DNA of 64,000 nt from positions 3,398,641 through 3,462,640 of the forward strand of contig CP022585.1 of assembly GCA_002243285.1 (NCBI GenBank). Direction: 5' to 3'. The notes below the pieces were generated by a model. The model did not search any database. It was not told the DNA's origin and saw only the letters and a program-made list of their open reading frames with translations. This DNA is from Candidatus Fluviicola riflensis. Its GTDB lineage: Bacteria; Bacteroidota; Bacteroidia; Flavobacteriales_D; Crocinitomicaceae. The translations under genes were made by a program, and so were the position numbers. Shown piece after piece: positions 17,816 through 26,145 of this stretch. How positions within the stretch are numbered: position 1 is the stretch's first letter; the number at the start of each line of letters is the position of its first letter.

Positions 17816-18084
17816 TTCCATTTTAATGACTAAATGAAGAAAAAATTGGAGTTTTTAAAAAAAAAGTGTATTTTAGGGCCAAAATAGATTGATTTCTGAT
17901 GATCAATCATAACCTGCACTATTATAAACACTGAAAAAAGCAATTGCCTATGAAGTAAATTCCACCCCGTTTTGTCTGGGAAGTTTCGCGCAACACTTCG
18001 TTTCCCAAACATTTATTTTACATACCGTCTTACCAACGGTTGAAGAATTGCAACACACTATTTATTAAATAAAAAAAGCACCCT

Positions 18085-19383
18085 ATGAAAACATGTTACC
18101 CGAACGCTGTTACCAGCAGCACTTCGATTCCGTTTCCGATACCCAATAAAACGGAGAATCGAATTAAGAACTTCATTCACCGAATTCATTTTTCCGCCAT
18201 TGCCTTCAGCTGTTTTATGGCTATTTCTTCTTTTACACAAGCTCAATTGAGCGATTACGGATTTTCAGCGTCAACTGGTGTTTCGCTTGAAACCGGTTCA
18301 TTTACCAATCTCTTGGGAACATTCGTCGATGACGGCGCTTCCGCCCTGGAAAACATTGGATTCACCTTCAATTACGATGGTGTTGATTACACCGACTTTT
18401 CGGTAACATCAAATGGATTACTGGCACTCGGAACAACTGCCGCAACAGATTACGACAATGTAACTGGCAATTTGACCGGCCCTTATTTGCTTCCGTACTG
18501 GGACAACAATTACACAGATGCAGACGGATTTGTACAATACTTGGTCACCGGTGCTCCCGGAGGCCGCAAACTGGTAGTGGAATACAGCCTTTCTTACGCC
18601 GGTCAAACTGGAACAGCCGATAAACTGTTTCAAATCTGGCTGTTCGAAACAAGCAACCTGATCCAGTTTGTTTACGGATCGGGAAATGATTTCAACGATG
18701 GTTACAGTGTTGGGATTCTTACCAATGGCACAACGAATTTCCAAAGTGTCACCGTTGCTTCTGGCACAGCAAGCAGCAGCGTTGCGATGGACAACAATAC
18801 AACCTGGCCGGGCGCGGGAACTTCTTATCTTTTCGGACCGGGAAGTGGATTACCAGTCAACTTTACCGCTTTTGAATACAGCTGCCAGGATGAAACTACA
18901 GAAATCAGTTGGACAACAGATTCCGAAATCAATTGCGACAGATATGAACTGGAAATGAGCAGAAATAGCTTGGAATACCAGCTCATTGCAACAGTAAACG
19001 GAAACGGGACGACAACGCAACCGTCGAGATATACACTTGCGATCGATAAAATCCAGGAAACCCAATACATCCGCATTCGCCAGATTGACATAGACGGAAA
19101 ATCGGTTGTATACGGACCGTTTTCAGTGATGTGCGCTGCAACGGATGTGGTTATTTACCCAAATCCGGCACAGAAAGAAGTTTACCTTATTTGTCCGGAA
19201 AAAGCGCAGGACGCGACGATCGAAATCTACGATTGCAACGCGACACTGGTTTATTCTACTGTCCACGATTTTAAGAAGTCGACAATGACGACACTTGATC
19301 TCCATACCTTAAAGGCAGGAACCTATTTATTAAAATTAATCGCTTTGGATGAAACAAGTGTTCATCTGATCGTGAAGGAGTAG
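18085..19383 (+). CDS. Surface protein with T9SS type A sorting domain
   Basis: This 432-residue protein has an unusually long N-terminus: about 28 polar residues precede the hydrophobic segment FSAIAFSCFMAISSFTQAQ that ends the signal region near residue 53. The mature part starts with a beta-rich domain (residues 55-250, for example FTFNYDGVDYTDFSVTSNGLLALG). A domain of the kind preceding Bacteroidota sorting signals follows (LPVNFTAFEYSCQDETTEISW). The C-terminus is the T9SS type A domain (VVIYPNPAQKEVYLI to KAGTYLLKLIALDETSVHLIVKE). It should be exported to the cell surface; the ligand or role is unknown. It is a single gene, preceded by the AT-rich hairpin region and ending at a strong terminator. 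Confidence 0.85.
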   Translation: MKTCYPNAVTSSTSIPFPIPNKTENRIKNFIHRIHFSAIAFSCFMAISSFTQAQLSDYGFSASTGVSLETGSFTNLLGTFVDDGASALENIGFTFNYDGVDYTDFSVTSNGLLALGTTAATDYDNVTGNLTGPYLLPYWDNNYTDADGFVQYLVTGAPGGRKLVVEYSLSYAGQTGTADKLFQIWLFETSNLIQFVYGSGNDFNDGYSVGILTNGTTNFQSVTVASGTASSSVAMDNNTTWPGAGTSYLFGPGSGLPVNFTAFEYSCQDETTEISWTTDSEINCDRYELEMSRNSLEYQLIATVNGNGTTTQPSRYTLAIDKIQETQYIRIRQIDIDGKSVVYGPFSVMCAATDVVIYPNPAQKEVYLICPEKAQDATIEIYDCNATLVYSTVHDFKKSTMTTLDLHTLKAGTYLLKLIALDETSVHLIVKE

Positions 19384-19397
19384 CAACCTAAGATTAA

Positions 19398-19440
19398 ATC
19401 GCGCAAGGCAGGTGTAGCGCATGCCTTGTGCGATTTTTTG
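19398..19440 (+). terminator. Rho-independent terminator after the T9SS surface protein gene
   Basis: ATCGCGCAAGGCA (19398-19410) pairs with TGCCTTGTGCGAT (19422-19434) with a single G-U pair and is followed by TTTTTT. Confidence 0.88.
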
Positions 19441-19461
19441 TTATTCTCATTTTCCGCTTAT

Positions 19462-19488
19462 CCTACTTTTCCTTGATGAAAAAGTAGG
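19462..19488. repeat. Hairpin CCTACTTTT / AAAAAGTAGG
   Basis: CCTACTTTT at 19462-19470 and AAAAAGTAGG at 19479-19488 form an inverted repeat around CCTTGATG, just downstream of the terminator. From memory, similar hairpins are common in Bacteroidota intergenic DNA; no role is assigned. Confidence 0.55.
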
Positions 19489-19596
19489 CAAAAAAATCAA
19501 GGCTGTAAGTCCCAATCTTGAGAACTTAATGCCATTGAGATGATCGTTCTAAAAACAAAGCTTCACTATTATGATCTGATTTTCCTTAGCTATACC

Positions 19597-19604
19597 TAAC
19601 TTTG
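19597..19604 (+). promoter_or_regulatory. Putative -7 box TAACTTTG abutting the start codon
   Basis: TAACTTTG matches TAnnTTTG and ends 3 bp before the ATG at 19608. Transcription would start at or next to the start codon, implying a leaderless or near-leaderless mRNA. No good -33 TTG was seen. Confidence 0.45.
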
Positions 19605-19607
19605 TAT

Positions 19608-20744
19608 ATGCTTTCGGCTTCAGAAAAAAAACGGTATCAGCGGCAAATTCACCTGGAAGGTTTTGGTGAAGTGAGCCAGGAAAAACTATTGAATGCACGC
19701 GTCCTTGTAATTGGAGCCGGCGCATTGGGTTGTCCTGCATTAACATACTTAGCTGTAGCAGGTGTTGGTACATTGGGCATTGTTGACAACGATGCAGTGG
19801 AGTTATCGAACCTGCACCGCCAATCGCTTTACACAACCGATGATTGCGGAAAACCGAAAGTACACGTTGCTAAGGAACGTTTGTCGGCCATGAATCCTGA
19901 AATCATCATCAACACTTACCAAACATATCTTTCACCCGAAAACGTAATGGAACTCATTTCCGGTTACGATGTTATTGTAGACGGCACCGACAATTTCCAG
20001 GCACGTTACCTGATCAACGATGCTTGTGTGTTGGCCGGAAAACCCAACGTTCACGGTTCGGTGGTACGTTTTTCAGGAACACTTTCCGTATTTAATTACC
20101 ATGATTCCCACGGAAATACAGGTCCGAATTACCGCGATTTATTTCCTGTTCCTCCTACTCCCGAAGAAGCACCATCGTGTGCCGAAGCAGGGGTGATTGG
20201 TGTCATTCCGGCTATCATCGGGTCGATGCAGGCGATGGAAACGATTAAACTGATTACGGGGGTTGGTGAAGTCGCTTCGGGTAAATTTCTGCAATTAAAC
20301 GCATTATCCAATTCCCAACAGACCCTTTATTTTGATAAAGATCCGTTAAATCCATTGAACAACGCTTCAGAAAACTTTATTTTTGAAACCGATTATGCAA
20401 CATTTTGTCATCAAAAAAAACAACTTATGAAAAGTATTACTGTAACTGAACTGAAAGCGTTGAAAGACCAAGGCGCCAATTTCCAATTGATTGACGTTCG
20501 TGAAACCTACGAACACGATATTTGCGACATCGGTGGCGAATTGATCCCGATGAATGAAGTACCGAACAGCGTTGACAAAATCAGTAAAGACAAGCAAGTG
20601 GTGGTTCATTGCCGTTCAGGAAAACGCAGTGGAAATGTGATTAACTTTTTGGAAGACAATTACGGTTTCACCAATCTGTACAACCTCGAGGGCGGAATCC
20701 TGGCATGGGCCGGCCAAATTGATCCGACGATGGAACAATACTAA
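19608..20744 (+). CDS. ThiF/MoeB-like adenylyltransferase fused to a rhodanese domain
   Basis: The ATG at 19608 is preferred over a TTG at 19602 that lies inside the -7 box. The 378-residue protein has an E1-like domain (residues 1-240) with the ATP-binding motif VLVIGAGALGCPAL, the adenylation residues DNDAVELSNLHRQ and the motif DGTDNFQARYLIND. A C-terminal rhodanese domain (about 275-378) follows, with active-site Cys335 in VVHCRSGKRSG. Such fusions activate a small ubiquitin-like sulfur carrier (MoaD or ThiS type) by adenylation and load sulfur from a persulfide. The usual zinc-binding CxxC pairs of MoeB are not seen (only PSCAEAG). No molybdopterin or thiamine genes are adjacent, so the pathway is undecided. 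The kinase gene follows by 3 bp. Confidence 0.9.
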   Translation: MLSASEKKRYQRQIHLEGFGEVSQEKLLNARVLVIGAGALGCPALTYLAVAGVGTLGIVDNDAVELSNLHRQSLYTTDDCGKPKVHVAKERLSAMNPEIIINTYQTYLSPENVMELISGYDVIVDGTDNFQARYLINDACVLAGKPNVHGSVVRFSGTLSVFNYHDSHGNTGPNYRDLFPVPPTPEEAPSCAEAGVIGVIPAIIGSMQAMETIKLITGVGEVASGKFLQLNALSNSQQTLYFDKDPLNPLNNASENFIFETDYATFCHQKKQLMKSITVTELKALKDQGANFQLIDVRETYEHDICDIGGELIPMNEVPNSVDKISKDKQVVVHCRSGKRSGNVINFLEDNYGFTNLYNLEGGILAWAGQIDPTMEQY

Positions 20745-20747
20745 TCA

Positions 20748-22091
20748 ATGAACAGAAAAACGGTCAATGCGGTTATCATACTCGGCATCATTTCACTGGC
20801 GAGTATTTTGTTCATTCAGATTTTCTGGATCAGGAAAACCCTGCAGGCACAGCAGGTAAATATCGAAATCCAGGAAAAAGAAGACAGCCTTAACCTCAAG
20901 CAGTTTTCTGAACACGCTCATATTGCGCTGCGCAATGTATTGGAAGAGATCAATCACAATGCGGCAGACAGAATGGACCTTTACGGTGCTGTAAAACAAA
21001 TCCGCACCAATTATTTTTCGGTTGATATCGCCGAAGAATTGCATCCGTTTTATCTCGAACAATTGCTGAAACGCGAATTCGACGAACAAAGTCTCAACCA
21101 GGACTTTCAATACGGTATTTACGATTGTTTTACAGATTCCATCGTCTTCGGAAACATGATCCGGTATACAAAAACCAGTGGTTACAAGCCGGTTAGCGAC
21201 AGTATGAACGGCGTTACTTCCGAAAAACTGGAATGGAAAAAAGACGGCCATTATTTCACCGTGTTGTTTCCGAACGTGAAAAGCAATCCCATTGATGCTG
21301 CAACGCCGCTGACTTCTCCGTGGTTATACCTGGTAGCGATTATCACCTTGATCCTGATCTTCTTCGCTTTTGCAATCAATGTGATACTGAAACAAAAACG
21401 TTTATCGGAAGTGAAAACCGATTTCATCAACAACATGACTCACGAGCTAAAAACGCCGATTTCAACCATCGGGCTTTCGAGTGAGTTATTGCTGCGCGGG
21501 GATTTTAAAGACGATCCCGAACGCTTGAAACGGTACGCCGAAATCATTTACAAGGAGAACAAGCGTCTTGAAAACCAGGTAGAACGCGTATTAAACGTAG
21601 CGAAACTGGATAAGGAAAAACTGGTGCTATCTAAGGAAAAACTCTCGATCCATGAGTTGATTTTAGATGCTAAAGAAAGTTTTGACCTCAACCAAACTGA
21701 CAGCGGTGGACAAATTGTGCTTCAGCTGGAAGCTTCCAATGATATGTTGCAGGTTGATCCGGTGCATGTCACCAATGTGATCTACAACTTGCTCGACAAT
21801 GCCGTGAAATACTGCGATCAAACGCCTGATATTACGATTCGCAGCAGCAACCAGAACAATGGTTTCCTGCTTTCAATTGCCGACAACGGAATTGGTATAA
21901 AACGAGAGGACATCAAACTAATTTTCGATAAATTTTACCGCGTTCCTACCGGCAACCTGCACAATGTAAAGGGCTTCGGACTTGGTTTGTATTATGTAAA
22001 ACTGATCGTTGAAGAACATGGTGGAAAAATCCAGGTAAAAAGCTCCGTTGGCAAAGGAACGACCTTTCATTTGTGGTTCCCGATGAACTAA
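20748..22091 (+). CDS. Membrane sensor histidine kinase
   Basis: This 447-residue kinase has a first membrane segment at residues 7-27 (VIILGIISLASILFIQIFWI), a periplasmic sensor region of about 155 residues, and a second membrane segment around residues 189-210 (WLYLVAIITLILIFFAFAI). The catalytic part follows: H-box NNMTHELKTPIS with His232, N-box YNLLDNAVKYCD, G1 box ADNGIGIKRED, and GFGLGLYYVKLIVEEHGG. It should autophosphorylate at His232 in response to an envelope signal. No response regulator gene is next to it, which is odd for the type. It begins 3 bp after the ThiF/rhodanese gene, so the two are probably co-transcribed. The sensor domain matches nothing I recognise. Confidence 0.92.
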   Translation: MNRKTVNAVIILGIISLASILFIQIFWIRKTLQAQQVNIEIQEKEDSLNLKQFSEHAHIALRNVLEEINHNAADRMDLYGAVKQIRTNYFSVDIAEELHPFYLEQLLKREFDEQSLNQDFQYGIYDCFTDSIVFGNMIRYTKTSGYKPVSDSMNGVTSEKLEWKKDGHYFTVLFPNVKSNPIDAATPLTSPWLYLVAIITLILIFFAFAINVILKQKRLSEVKTDFINNMTHELKTPISTIGLSSELLLRGDFKDDPERLKRYAEIIYKENKRLENQVERVLNVAKLDKEKLVLSKEKLSIHELILDAKESFDLNQTDSGGQIVLQLEASNDMLQVDPVHVTNVIYNLLDNAVKYCDQTPDITIRSSNQNNGFLLSIADNGIGIKREDIKLIFDKFYRVPTGNLHNVKGFGLGLYYVKLIVEEHGGKIQVKSSVGKGTTFHLWFPMN

Positions 22092-22144
22092 AATAAAAAG
22101 GGAACACCGAAACCGGCATTCCCTCATCTTTCATTTCATTGATC

Positions 22145-22954
22145 TTATGAAATCATCGTCATGTTAAGACCAATCGGGCCTTCACCTGCGTAAGTCATAC
22201 TTCCGCTAAAGGTTTTACCGCCATCAGCCGATGAGATTTTCACCTCCATTACATTTTGTCCATCACGGCAACCCATTACCCAGGTTCCGCCAGGATGCCA
22301 TGGCGCAGAGTCACCTCCCCACTGGTTTTCTACTACATAATTATTACTTCCGTACAAGGAAGCTTTGAATCCGATCGGGCCTTCACCTGCGTAGGTCATG
22401 GTTCCGTTCAGTGTTTTTCCACCATCGGGAGAATTGACAGAAACAGCAACTACATTTTGATCACGGCAACCCATAATCCATTCTCCGCCCGGGTGCCAAG
22501 GTGCAGAGTCGCCTCCCCACTGGTTCTGCGCATTGTATACCCCTCCCGCAGATTGCTGACTTTTGAAACCAATAGGTCCCTCACCGTTATAGGTCATTGT
22601 CCCCGTTAGTGAATTACCACCATCTGCAGAAGTAACATTTACGTCTACAACATGCTGGCCAACCCGGCAACCGATGATCCAGGTTCCGCCCGGGTTCCAT
22701 GGTGCAGAATTGCCACCCCACTGGTTTTCTACCACGTAATTATTGTTTTGGGTCATGGTGGCTCTAAAACCAATCGGGCCTTCCCCCGCATACGTCATGG
22801 TTCCATTGAGCGTTTTACCCCCATCCGTTGATGAAATTTTCAGGGCTACGACATTTTGCCCCTGGCGACAGCCAATTACCCAGGCCCCACCAGGATTCCA
22901 AGGTGCAGAGTTTCCGCCCCATTGGTTTTGTACAATGTGAATAGTGTTGTTCAT
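22145..22954 (-). CDS. OAA-family (Oscillatoria agardhii agglutinin-like) lectin with four repeats
   Basis: The 269-residue protein is four tandem repeats of 66-67 residues and almost nothing else. The WGG motifs fall at residues 12, 79, 146 and 212. Each repeat contains QWGG-[ND]-SAPW-[NH]-PGG-x-W, a [VIM]-GCR motif, DGG-[KN]-[TS], G-[TS]-MTY-[AN]-GEGPIG. This is the signature of the OAA lectins, which bind high-mannose glycans. Known members have two repeats (OAA, Pseudomonas) or four (Myxococcus hemagglutinin). No signal peptide or sorting domain is present, so it is either cytoplasmic or leaves by a non-classical route. Each repeat carries one Cys, which is unusual. It is a single gene, divergent from the LuxE-like gene. 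Confidence 0.93.
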   Translation of the reverse strand: MNNTIHIVQNQWGGNSAPWNPGGAWVIGCRQGQNVVALKISSTDGGKTLNGTMTYAGEGPIGFRATMTQNNNYVVENQWGGNSAPWNPGGTWIIGCRVGQHVVDVNVTSADGGNSLTGTMTYNGEGPIGFKSQQSAGGVYNAQNQWGGDSAPWHPGGEWIMGCRDQNVVAVSVNSPDGGKTLNGTMTYAGEGPIGFKASLYGSNNYVVENQWGGDSAPWHPGGTWVMGCRDGQNVMEVKISSADGGKTFSGSMTYAGEGPIGLNMTMIS

Positions 22955-23183
22955 AGTGATTGTTTTAAATACCTACTCGTATGGCTTTTCGGTAACCGCC
23001 TTTGTCTAAATGTGAAGCTTCGTAGACAAGACAAATCTATTCTATTGATTTTAAGTCGAATACAGTATTAATACCTAAATTTTCAGAACGGGAGTTTTTA
23101 CCCAAACTCTTGCGGGAAATACTATTTTAGTCATCGGTATCCATCAATTTGCATAATAGTTCCGTAAGTTCCCGGCAGCTCAT

Positions 23184-23191
23184 TACCTTTG
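23184..23191 (+). promoter_or_regulatory. Putative -7 box TACCTTTG next to a GTG start
   Basis: TACCTTTG fits the Bacteroidota -7 consensus and ends 4 bp before the GTG start codon at 23196, again implying a leaderless or nearly leaderless message. Confidence 0.4.
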
Positions 23192-23195
23192 CTTC

Positions 23196-24164
23196 GTGCA
23201 ACTGGTTAATCAAATATTCAGCATACAAACACCGTCGGAATTTGACAGGCTCGCGTTGGAAGTGTACCGTTTTCAGCGCGAACACGTTCCTGTTTACAAA
23301 CAGTTTGTTGATTTGCTGGGGAAACCCGAACCGCAAACAGTGAGTGAAATTCCATTCCTGCCCATTTCGTTTTTCAAAACACATGCTATCATCGCTGGAG
23401 GAATGCAATCCCAAACCGTATTCAAAAGCAGTGGTACTACAGGAATGGAACGCTCTCAGCATTTAGTCGCTGATGTTTCGTTGTATGAACGTTCGTTTTT
23501 ACCGACCTACGCGCATTTTATCGGTCCGCTGGAAAATCAGCTCATTTTTGCATTGCTGCCCAATTACATCGAACAAGGTGAATCGAGTTTGGTATATATG
23601 GTCGATCACCTGATTCACGCTACGAACCATGAACTTTCGGGATTTTACCTAAACAATCCCGAATCTTTGCTGAATGCTATCGAACTGGGCCGGAAAACCG
23701 GAAGAAAATTGGTCTTATTCGGGGTTTCCTATGCCTTGCTCGATTTGGCAGAGCAACATGTTGATTTATCAGATGTGCAGATCATTGAAACCGGCGGAAT
23801 GAAAGGCCGGCGAAAGGAAATGACCAAAGAAGCATTGCATGCCGAACTAAAACAGGCCTTCGGATGCGAATTTATTTCTTCCGAATACGGGATGAGTGAG
23901 TTGTTATCTCAAGCTTACAGCGGCAAAAATGGGTTATTCGACCTTCCACCCTGGATGGATGTCCTGCTGCGTGATGTCAATGATCCGTTTTCATTGGTCG
24001 ATGAAGGCAAAACCGGCGGCGTGAATGTGATCGATCTGGCGAATTTGTATTCATGTGCGTTTATTGCCACGCAGGATTTGGGCAAAATAGTGAACGGGCA
24101 GCTGCAACTCATGGGCAGGTTCGATCAGGCGGATTTGAGAGGATGTAACTTGTTGGTTCAGTAG
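23196..24164 (+). CDS. LuxE-like acyl-protein synthetase / acyltransferase (orphan)
   Basis: The protein starts with GTG at 23196 (322 residues). It has the ANL-related core of the LuxE/PaaK group: FKSSGTTGMERSQHLV (P-loop-like SSGTTG), VLFGVSYALLDLAEQ, IIETGGMKGRRKEMTK, and FISSEYGMSELLSQAYS, where YGMSE matches the adenylate-forming A5 motif. In luminous bacteria LuxE activates fatty acids as acyl-AMP and passes them to a reductase. No luxC, luxD or luciferase gene is near, so light production is not implied. In Bacteroidota such genes may serve other acyl activation steps. A TACCTTTG box directly precedes it. Confidence 0.85.
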   Translation: MQLVNQIFSIQTPSEFDRLALEVYRFQREHVPVYKQFVDLLGKPEPQTVSEIPFLPISFFKTHAIIAGGMQSQTVFKSSGTTGMERSQHLVADVSLYERSFLPTYAHFIGPLENQLIFALLPNYIEQGESSLVYMVDHLIHATNHELSGFYLNNPESLLNAIELGRKTGRKLVLFGVSYALLDLAEQHVDLSDVQIIETGGMKGRRKEMTKEALHAELKQAFGCEFISSEYGMSELLSQAYSGKNGLFDLPPWMDVLLRDVNDPFSLVDEGKTGGVNVIDLANLYSCAFIATQDLGKIVNGQLQLMGRFDQADLRGCNLLVQ

Positions 24165-24229
24165 TTTTTGGGGGAATTTGGAAAATGGCTATTCCAAAAT
24201 CAAATTTGAAAATTCGAAAATTTGAGTGT

Positions 24230-24425
24230 TCGCAATAGTACGAACGCTTTTTAGTCAAACTAAACTTTAAGCATCGAACGTAATATTGCGAATTCACGAC
24301 CGTTTCTTTGACATGCCAATTTGCAATATTACGAACGGTTTTTAGTAAAAAAATCACTGCGGACATCACACGTAATATTGCGAAATTACGAGGACGTATT
24401 TGGCACGTAAATTTGCAATATTACG
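24230..24425. repeat. Tandem 92-bp repeat, about two units, each with an interrupted palindrome
   Basis: GCAATA-T/G-TACGAACG followed by TTTTTAGT occurs at about 24230 and about 24322. CGTAATATTGCGAA occurs at 24279 and 24371, and TTGCAATATTACG at about 24321 and 24413. The constant 92-bp offset shows a tandem duplication. Each unit contains arms CGTAATATTGC...GCAATATTACG (24279-24333 and 24371-24425). No open frame or T-tract terminator goes with it. It fills most of the 381-bp gap between the LuxE-like and TauE genes. Confidence 0.85.
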
Positions 24426-24497
24426 TGCCCATATCCCAGTTGAAAATCTCCACCCATTTCACAAAAAACCCAAAATCAACCCCAATTATCTCCCAAC

Positions 24498-24529
24498 TTT
24501 TTGTCTTGACCTCAAAATAACTATCTTGG
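24498..24529 (+). promoter_or_regulatory. Bacteroidota-type promoter for the TauE/M20/DUF4230 operon
   Basis: TTTTTG (24498-24503) and TATCTTGG (24522-24529) are separated by 18 bp, a normal spacing for the -33/-7 pair. They lie 17 bp before the ATG at 24546. The -7 box has one departure from TAnnTTTG. Confidence 0.5.
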
Positions 24530-24545
24530 TTCTACGAATTACCAA

Positions 24546-24953
24546 ATGAATACCCAAAAAATGCCTTTTGAAACAATTTTGATCCTGGTGCTAATCGGTT
24601 TGTTCGCTGGTACGCTCAGCGGATTTATCGGTGTCGGCGGTGGTATTATCATTGTTCCTGCATTGGTTTATTTTTTGGGATTAACACAGCATCAGGCTAC
24701 CGGAACCAGCTTGTTTATCCTGACCCTTCCGGTAGTCATTCTTGGAACGATGAACTACGCCAAAACCGGTAATCTTAACTGGAGATACGGATTGGTAATT
24801 GCTTCCACCTTCGTAATCGGTGGATACATCGGATCGAAACTTTCACTCAAAATATCACCCGCAATCGTCAAAATTATCTTCGGATTCATTATGGCTTACG
24901 TGGCTTTTACGATGATCCGCTCCGGATTCAATCTCTACAAAAATGAAGAATAG
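24546..24953 (+). CDS. Half-size TauE/SafE family membrane transporter
   Basis: The 135-residue protein has four predicted membrane helices and the repeat-specific motif GLFAGTLSGFIGVGGGIIIVP followed by QATGTSLFIL. This is the N-terminal half signature of TauE/SafE sulfite or organosulfonate exporters. Full-length members have seven to nine helices in two such halves. Single-repeat forms exist and presumably work as dimers. The ATG at 24546 follows a plausible promoter. The gene overlaps the M20 peptidase gene by 11 bp, indicating translational coupling. The substrate is unknown. Confidence 0.87.
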   Translation: MNTQKMPFETILILVLIGLFAGTLSGFIGVGGGIIIVPALVYFLGLTQHQATGTSLFILTLPVVILGTMNYAKTGNLNWRYGLVIASTFVIGGYIGSKLSLKISPAIVKIIFGFIMAYVAFTMIRSGFNLYKNEE

Positions 24954-26133
24954 CCTGCATACCATCATCCAACAACGTTCGGAAGAATTGTTTGCGAAAG
25001 TGAAAACATACCGCGAACACATGCACCGTTTTCCGGAATTGTCGTATGCCGAGCACGAAACCATGACTTACGTGGTAAAACAACTTACTGCGCTGAACAT
25101 TCCCTTTACGGCAAATGTGGCAGAAACCGGGATCACGGCTATTATTCGTGGTGATCATCATTCGGAAACGGATAGTTGTTTCGGATTGCGTTCTGAACTG
25201 GATGCATTGCCGATTCAGGAACTCAATGAGGTTCCCTATTGTTCGACAAAAGAAGGGATTATGCACGCGTGCGGACACGATGTTCACACAGCTATTTTAT
25301 TGGGCGCAGCTGAGTTATTGTTTGAATTGCGCAACGAATTACCACATCCGGTGAAACTGTTCTTTCAACCCGGTGAAGAGAAAAATCCGGGTGGCGCATC
25401 GCTAATGATTGCCGACGGAGCCCTTAAAAATCCGGATGTCCACGCTATGACGGCTTTACATGTATTTCCCGAAATGGAAACCGGAAAACTGGGATTCAAA
25501 ACAGGCTTATACATGGCTTCGTGCGACGAAATTTACATCACCATCAACGGAAAAGGCGGACACGGCGCAACACCGCATCAAACCATCGACCCGATTATGA
25601 TCGGTGCGCAATTACTGGTTGGTTTACAACAAATTGTCAGCCGGAATTGTGATCCTAAGATTCCGTGCGTATTGTCGTTCGGGCATTTTGAAGCGCTGGG
25701 TGCCACGAATGTGATTCCGGAGAAAGCTCATTTAAAAGGAACGTTCCGCACCATGGACGAAGCATGGCGGGCAAAAGCATGGGAATTGATTGAATCGCAT
25801 GTGCAACATGTCTGCGCTCAATTCGGCGCCACGGCAGATTTGACCATTTCAAAAGGATATCCGTTTCTGGAAAATGATCCTGAACTGACAATGGCCGTTC
25901 GCACCATTGCGGAAACACATTTCGGTGAAGAAAACATTGAAACGCTTCCCATTCGTTTGACCTCGGAAGACTTTTCATATTACGCACAGGAAATCCCGGT
26001 GTGTTTTTTCCGGTTGGGTGTTCGCAATGAAGCCAAAGGTATTGTTCACGGCGTTCATCATCCACGCTTCAATATCGACGACCGCGCTCTTGTAGTAGGC
26101 GTTCAGGCCATGACTTTGGCACCATTTTCGTAA
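24943..26133 (+). CDS. M20 family metallo-amidohydrolase (N-acyl-amino-acid hydrolase/hippuricase-like)
   Basis: This 396-residue enzyme carries the M20D signatures: LRSELDALPIQE, MHACGHDVHTAILLGAA (metal-binding Cys and His), FFQPGEEKNPGGASLMIADG, and the dimerisation-domain motif GKGGHGATPHQTIDP. EDFSYYAQEIP near the end is the last metal-site region. The family removes acyl or amino-acid groups from N-acylated amino acids or related amides in the cytoplasm; the physiological substrate is uncertain. It overlaps the TauE gene by 11 bp and is followed after 12 bp by the DUF4230 pair. Confidence 0.92.
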   Translation: MKNSLHTIIQQRSEELFAKVKTYREHMHRFPELSYAEHETMTYVVKQLTALNIPFTANVAETGITAIIRGDHHSETDSCFGLRSELDALPIQELNEVPYCSTKEGIMHACGHDVHTAILLGAAELLFELRNELPHPVKLFFQPGEEKNPGGASLMIADGALKNPDVHAMTALHVFPEMETGKLGFKTGLYMASCDEIYITINGKGGHGATPHQTIDPIMIGAQLLVGLQQIVSRNCDPKIPCVLSFGHFEALGATNVIPEKAHLKGTFRTMDEAWRAKAWELIESHVQHVCAQFGATADLTISKGYPFLENDPELTMAVRTIAETHFGEENIETLPIRLTSEDFSYYAQEIPVCFFRLGVRNEAKGIVHGVHHPRFNIDDRALVVGVQAMTLAPFS

Positions 26134-26145
26134 ATCAGGGCCGTT

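Larger units (their letters stand above)
16319..18084. other. 1.77-kb AT-rich gene-free stretch with repeated hairpins
   Basis: No open frame here has a recognisable protein signature; the longest (110 codons at 16917-17249) has low-complexity composition. The stretch holds several small hairpins: TTATCCTGACAGGATAA near 16787, CTCTC-AAGG-GAGAG near 16842, the duplicated hairpins at 16977-17009 and 17779-17815, GATTGAT/ATCAATC near 17888, and GGGAAGT/ACTTCGTTTCCC near 17978-18007. Several points read like repeated gene starts (CTATGAA after ACTGAAAAA at 17263 and 17949; a similar CTATGAA start at 18085). The region could be a decayed gene cluster or contain small RNAs. Confidence 0.55.

Noticed and set aside
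23196..24164. Bioluminescence (lux) operon
   Set aside because: Only a LuxE-like gene is present; luxC, luxD, luxA and luxB are absent from the window.
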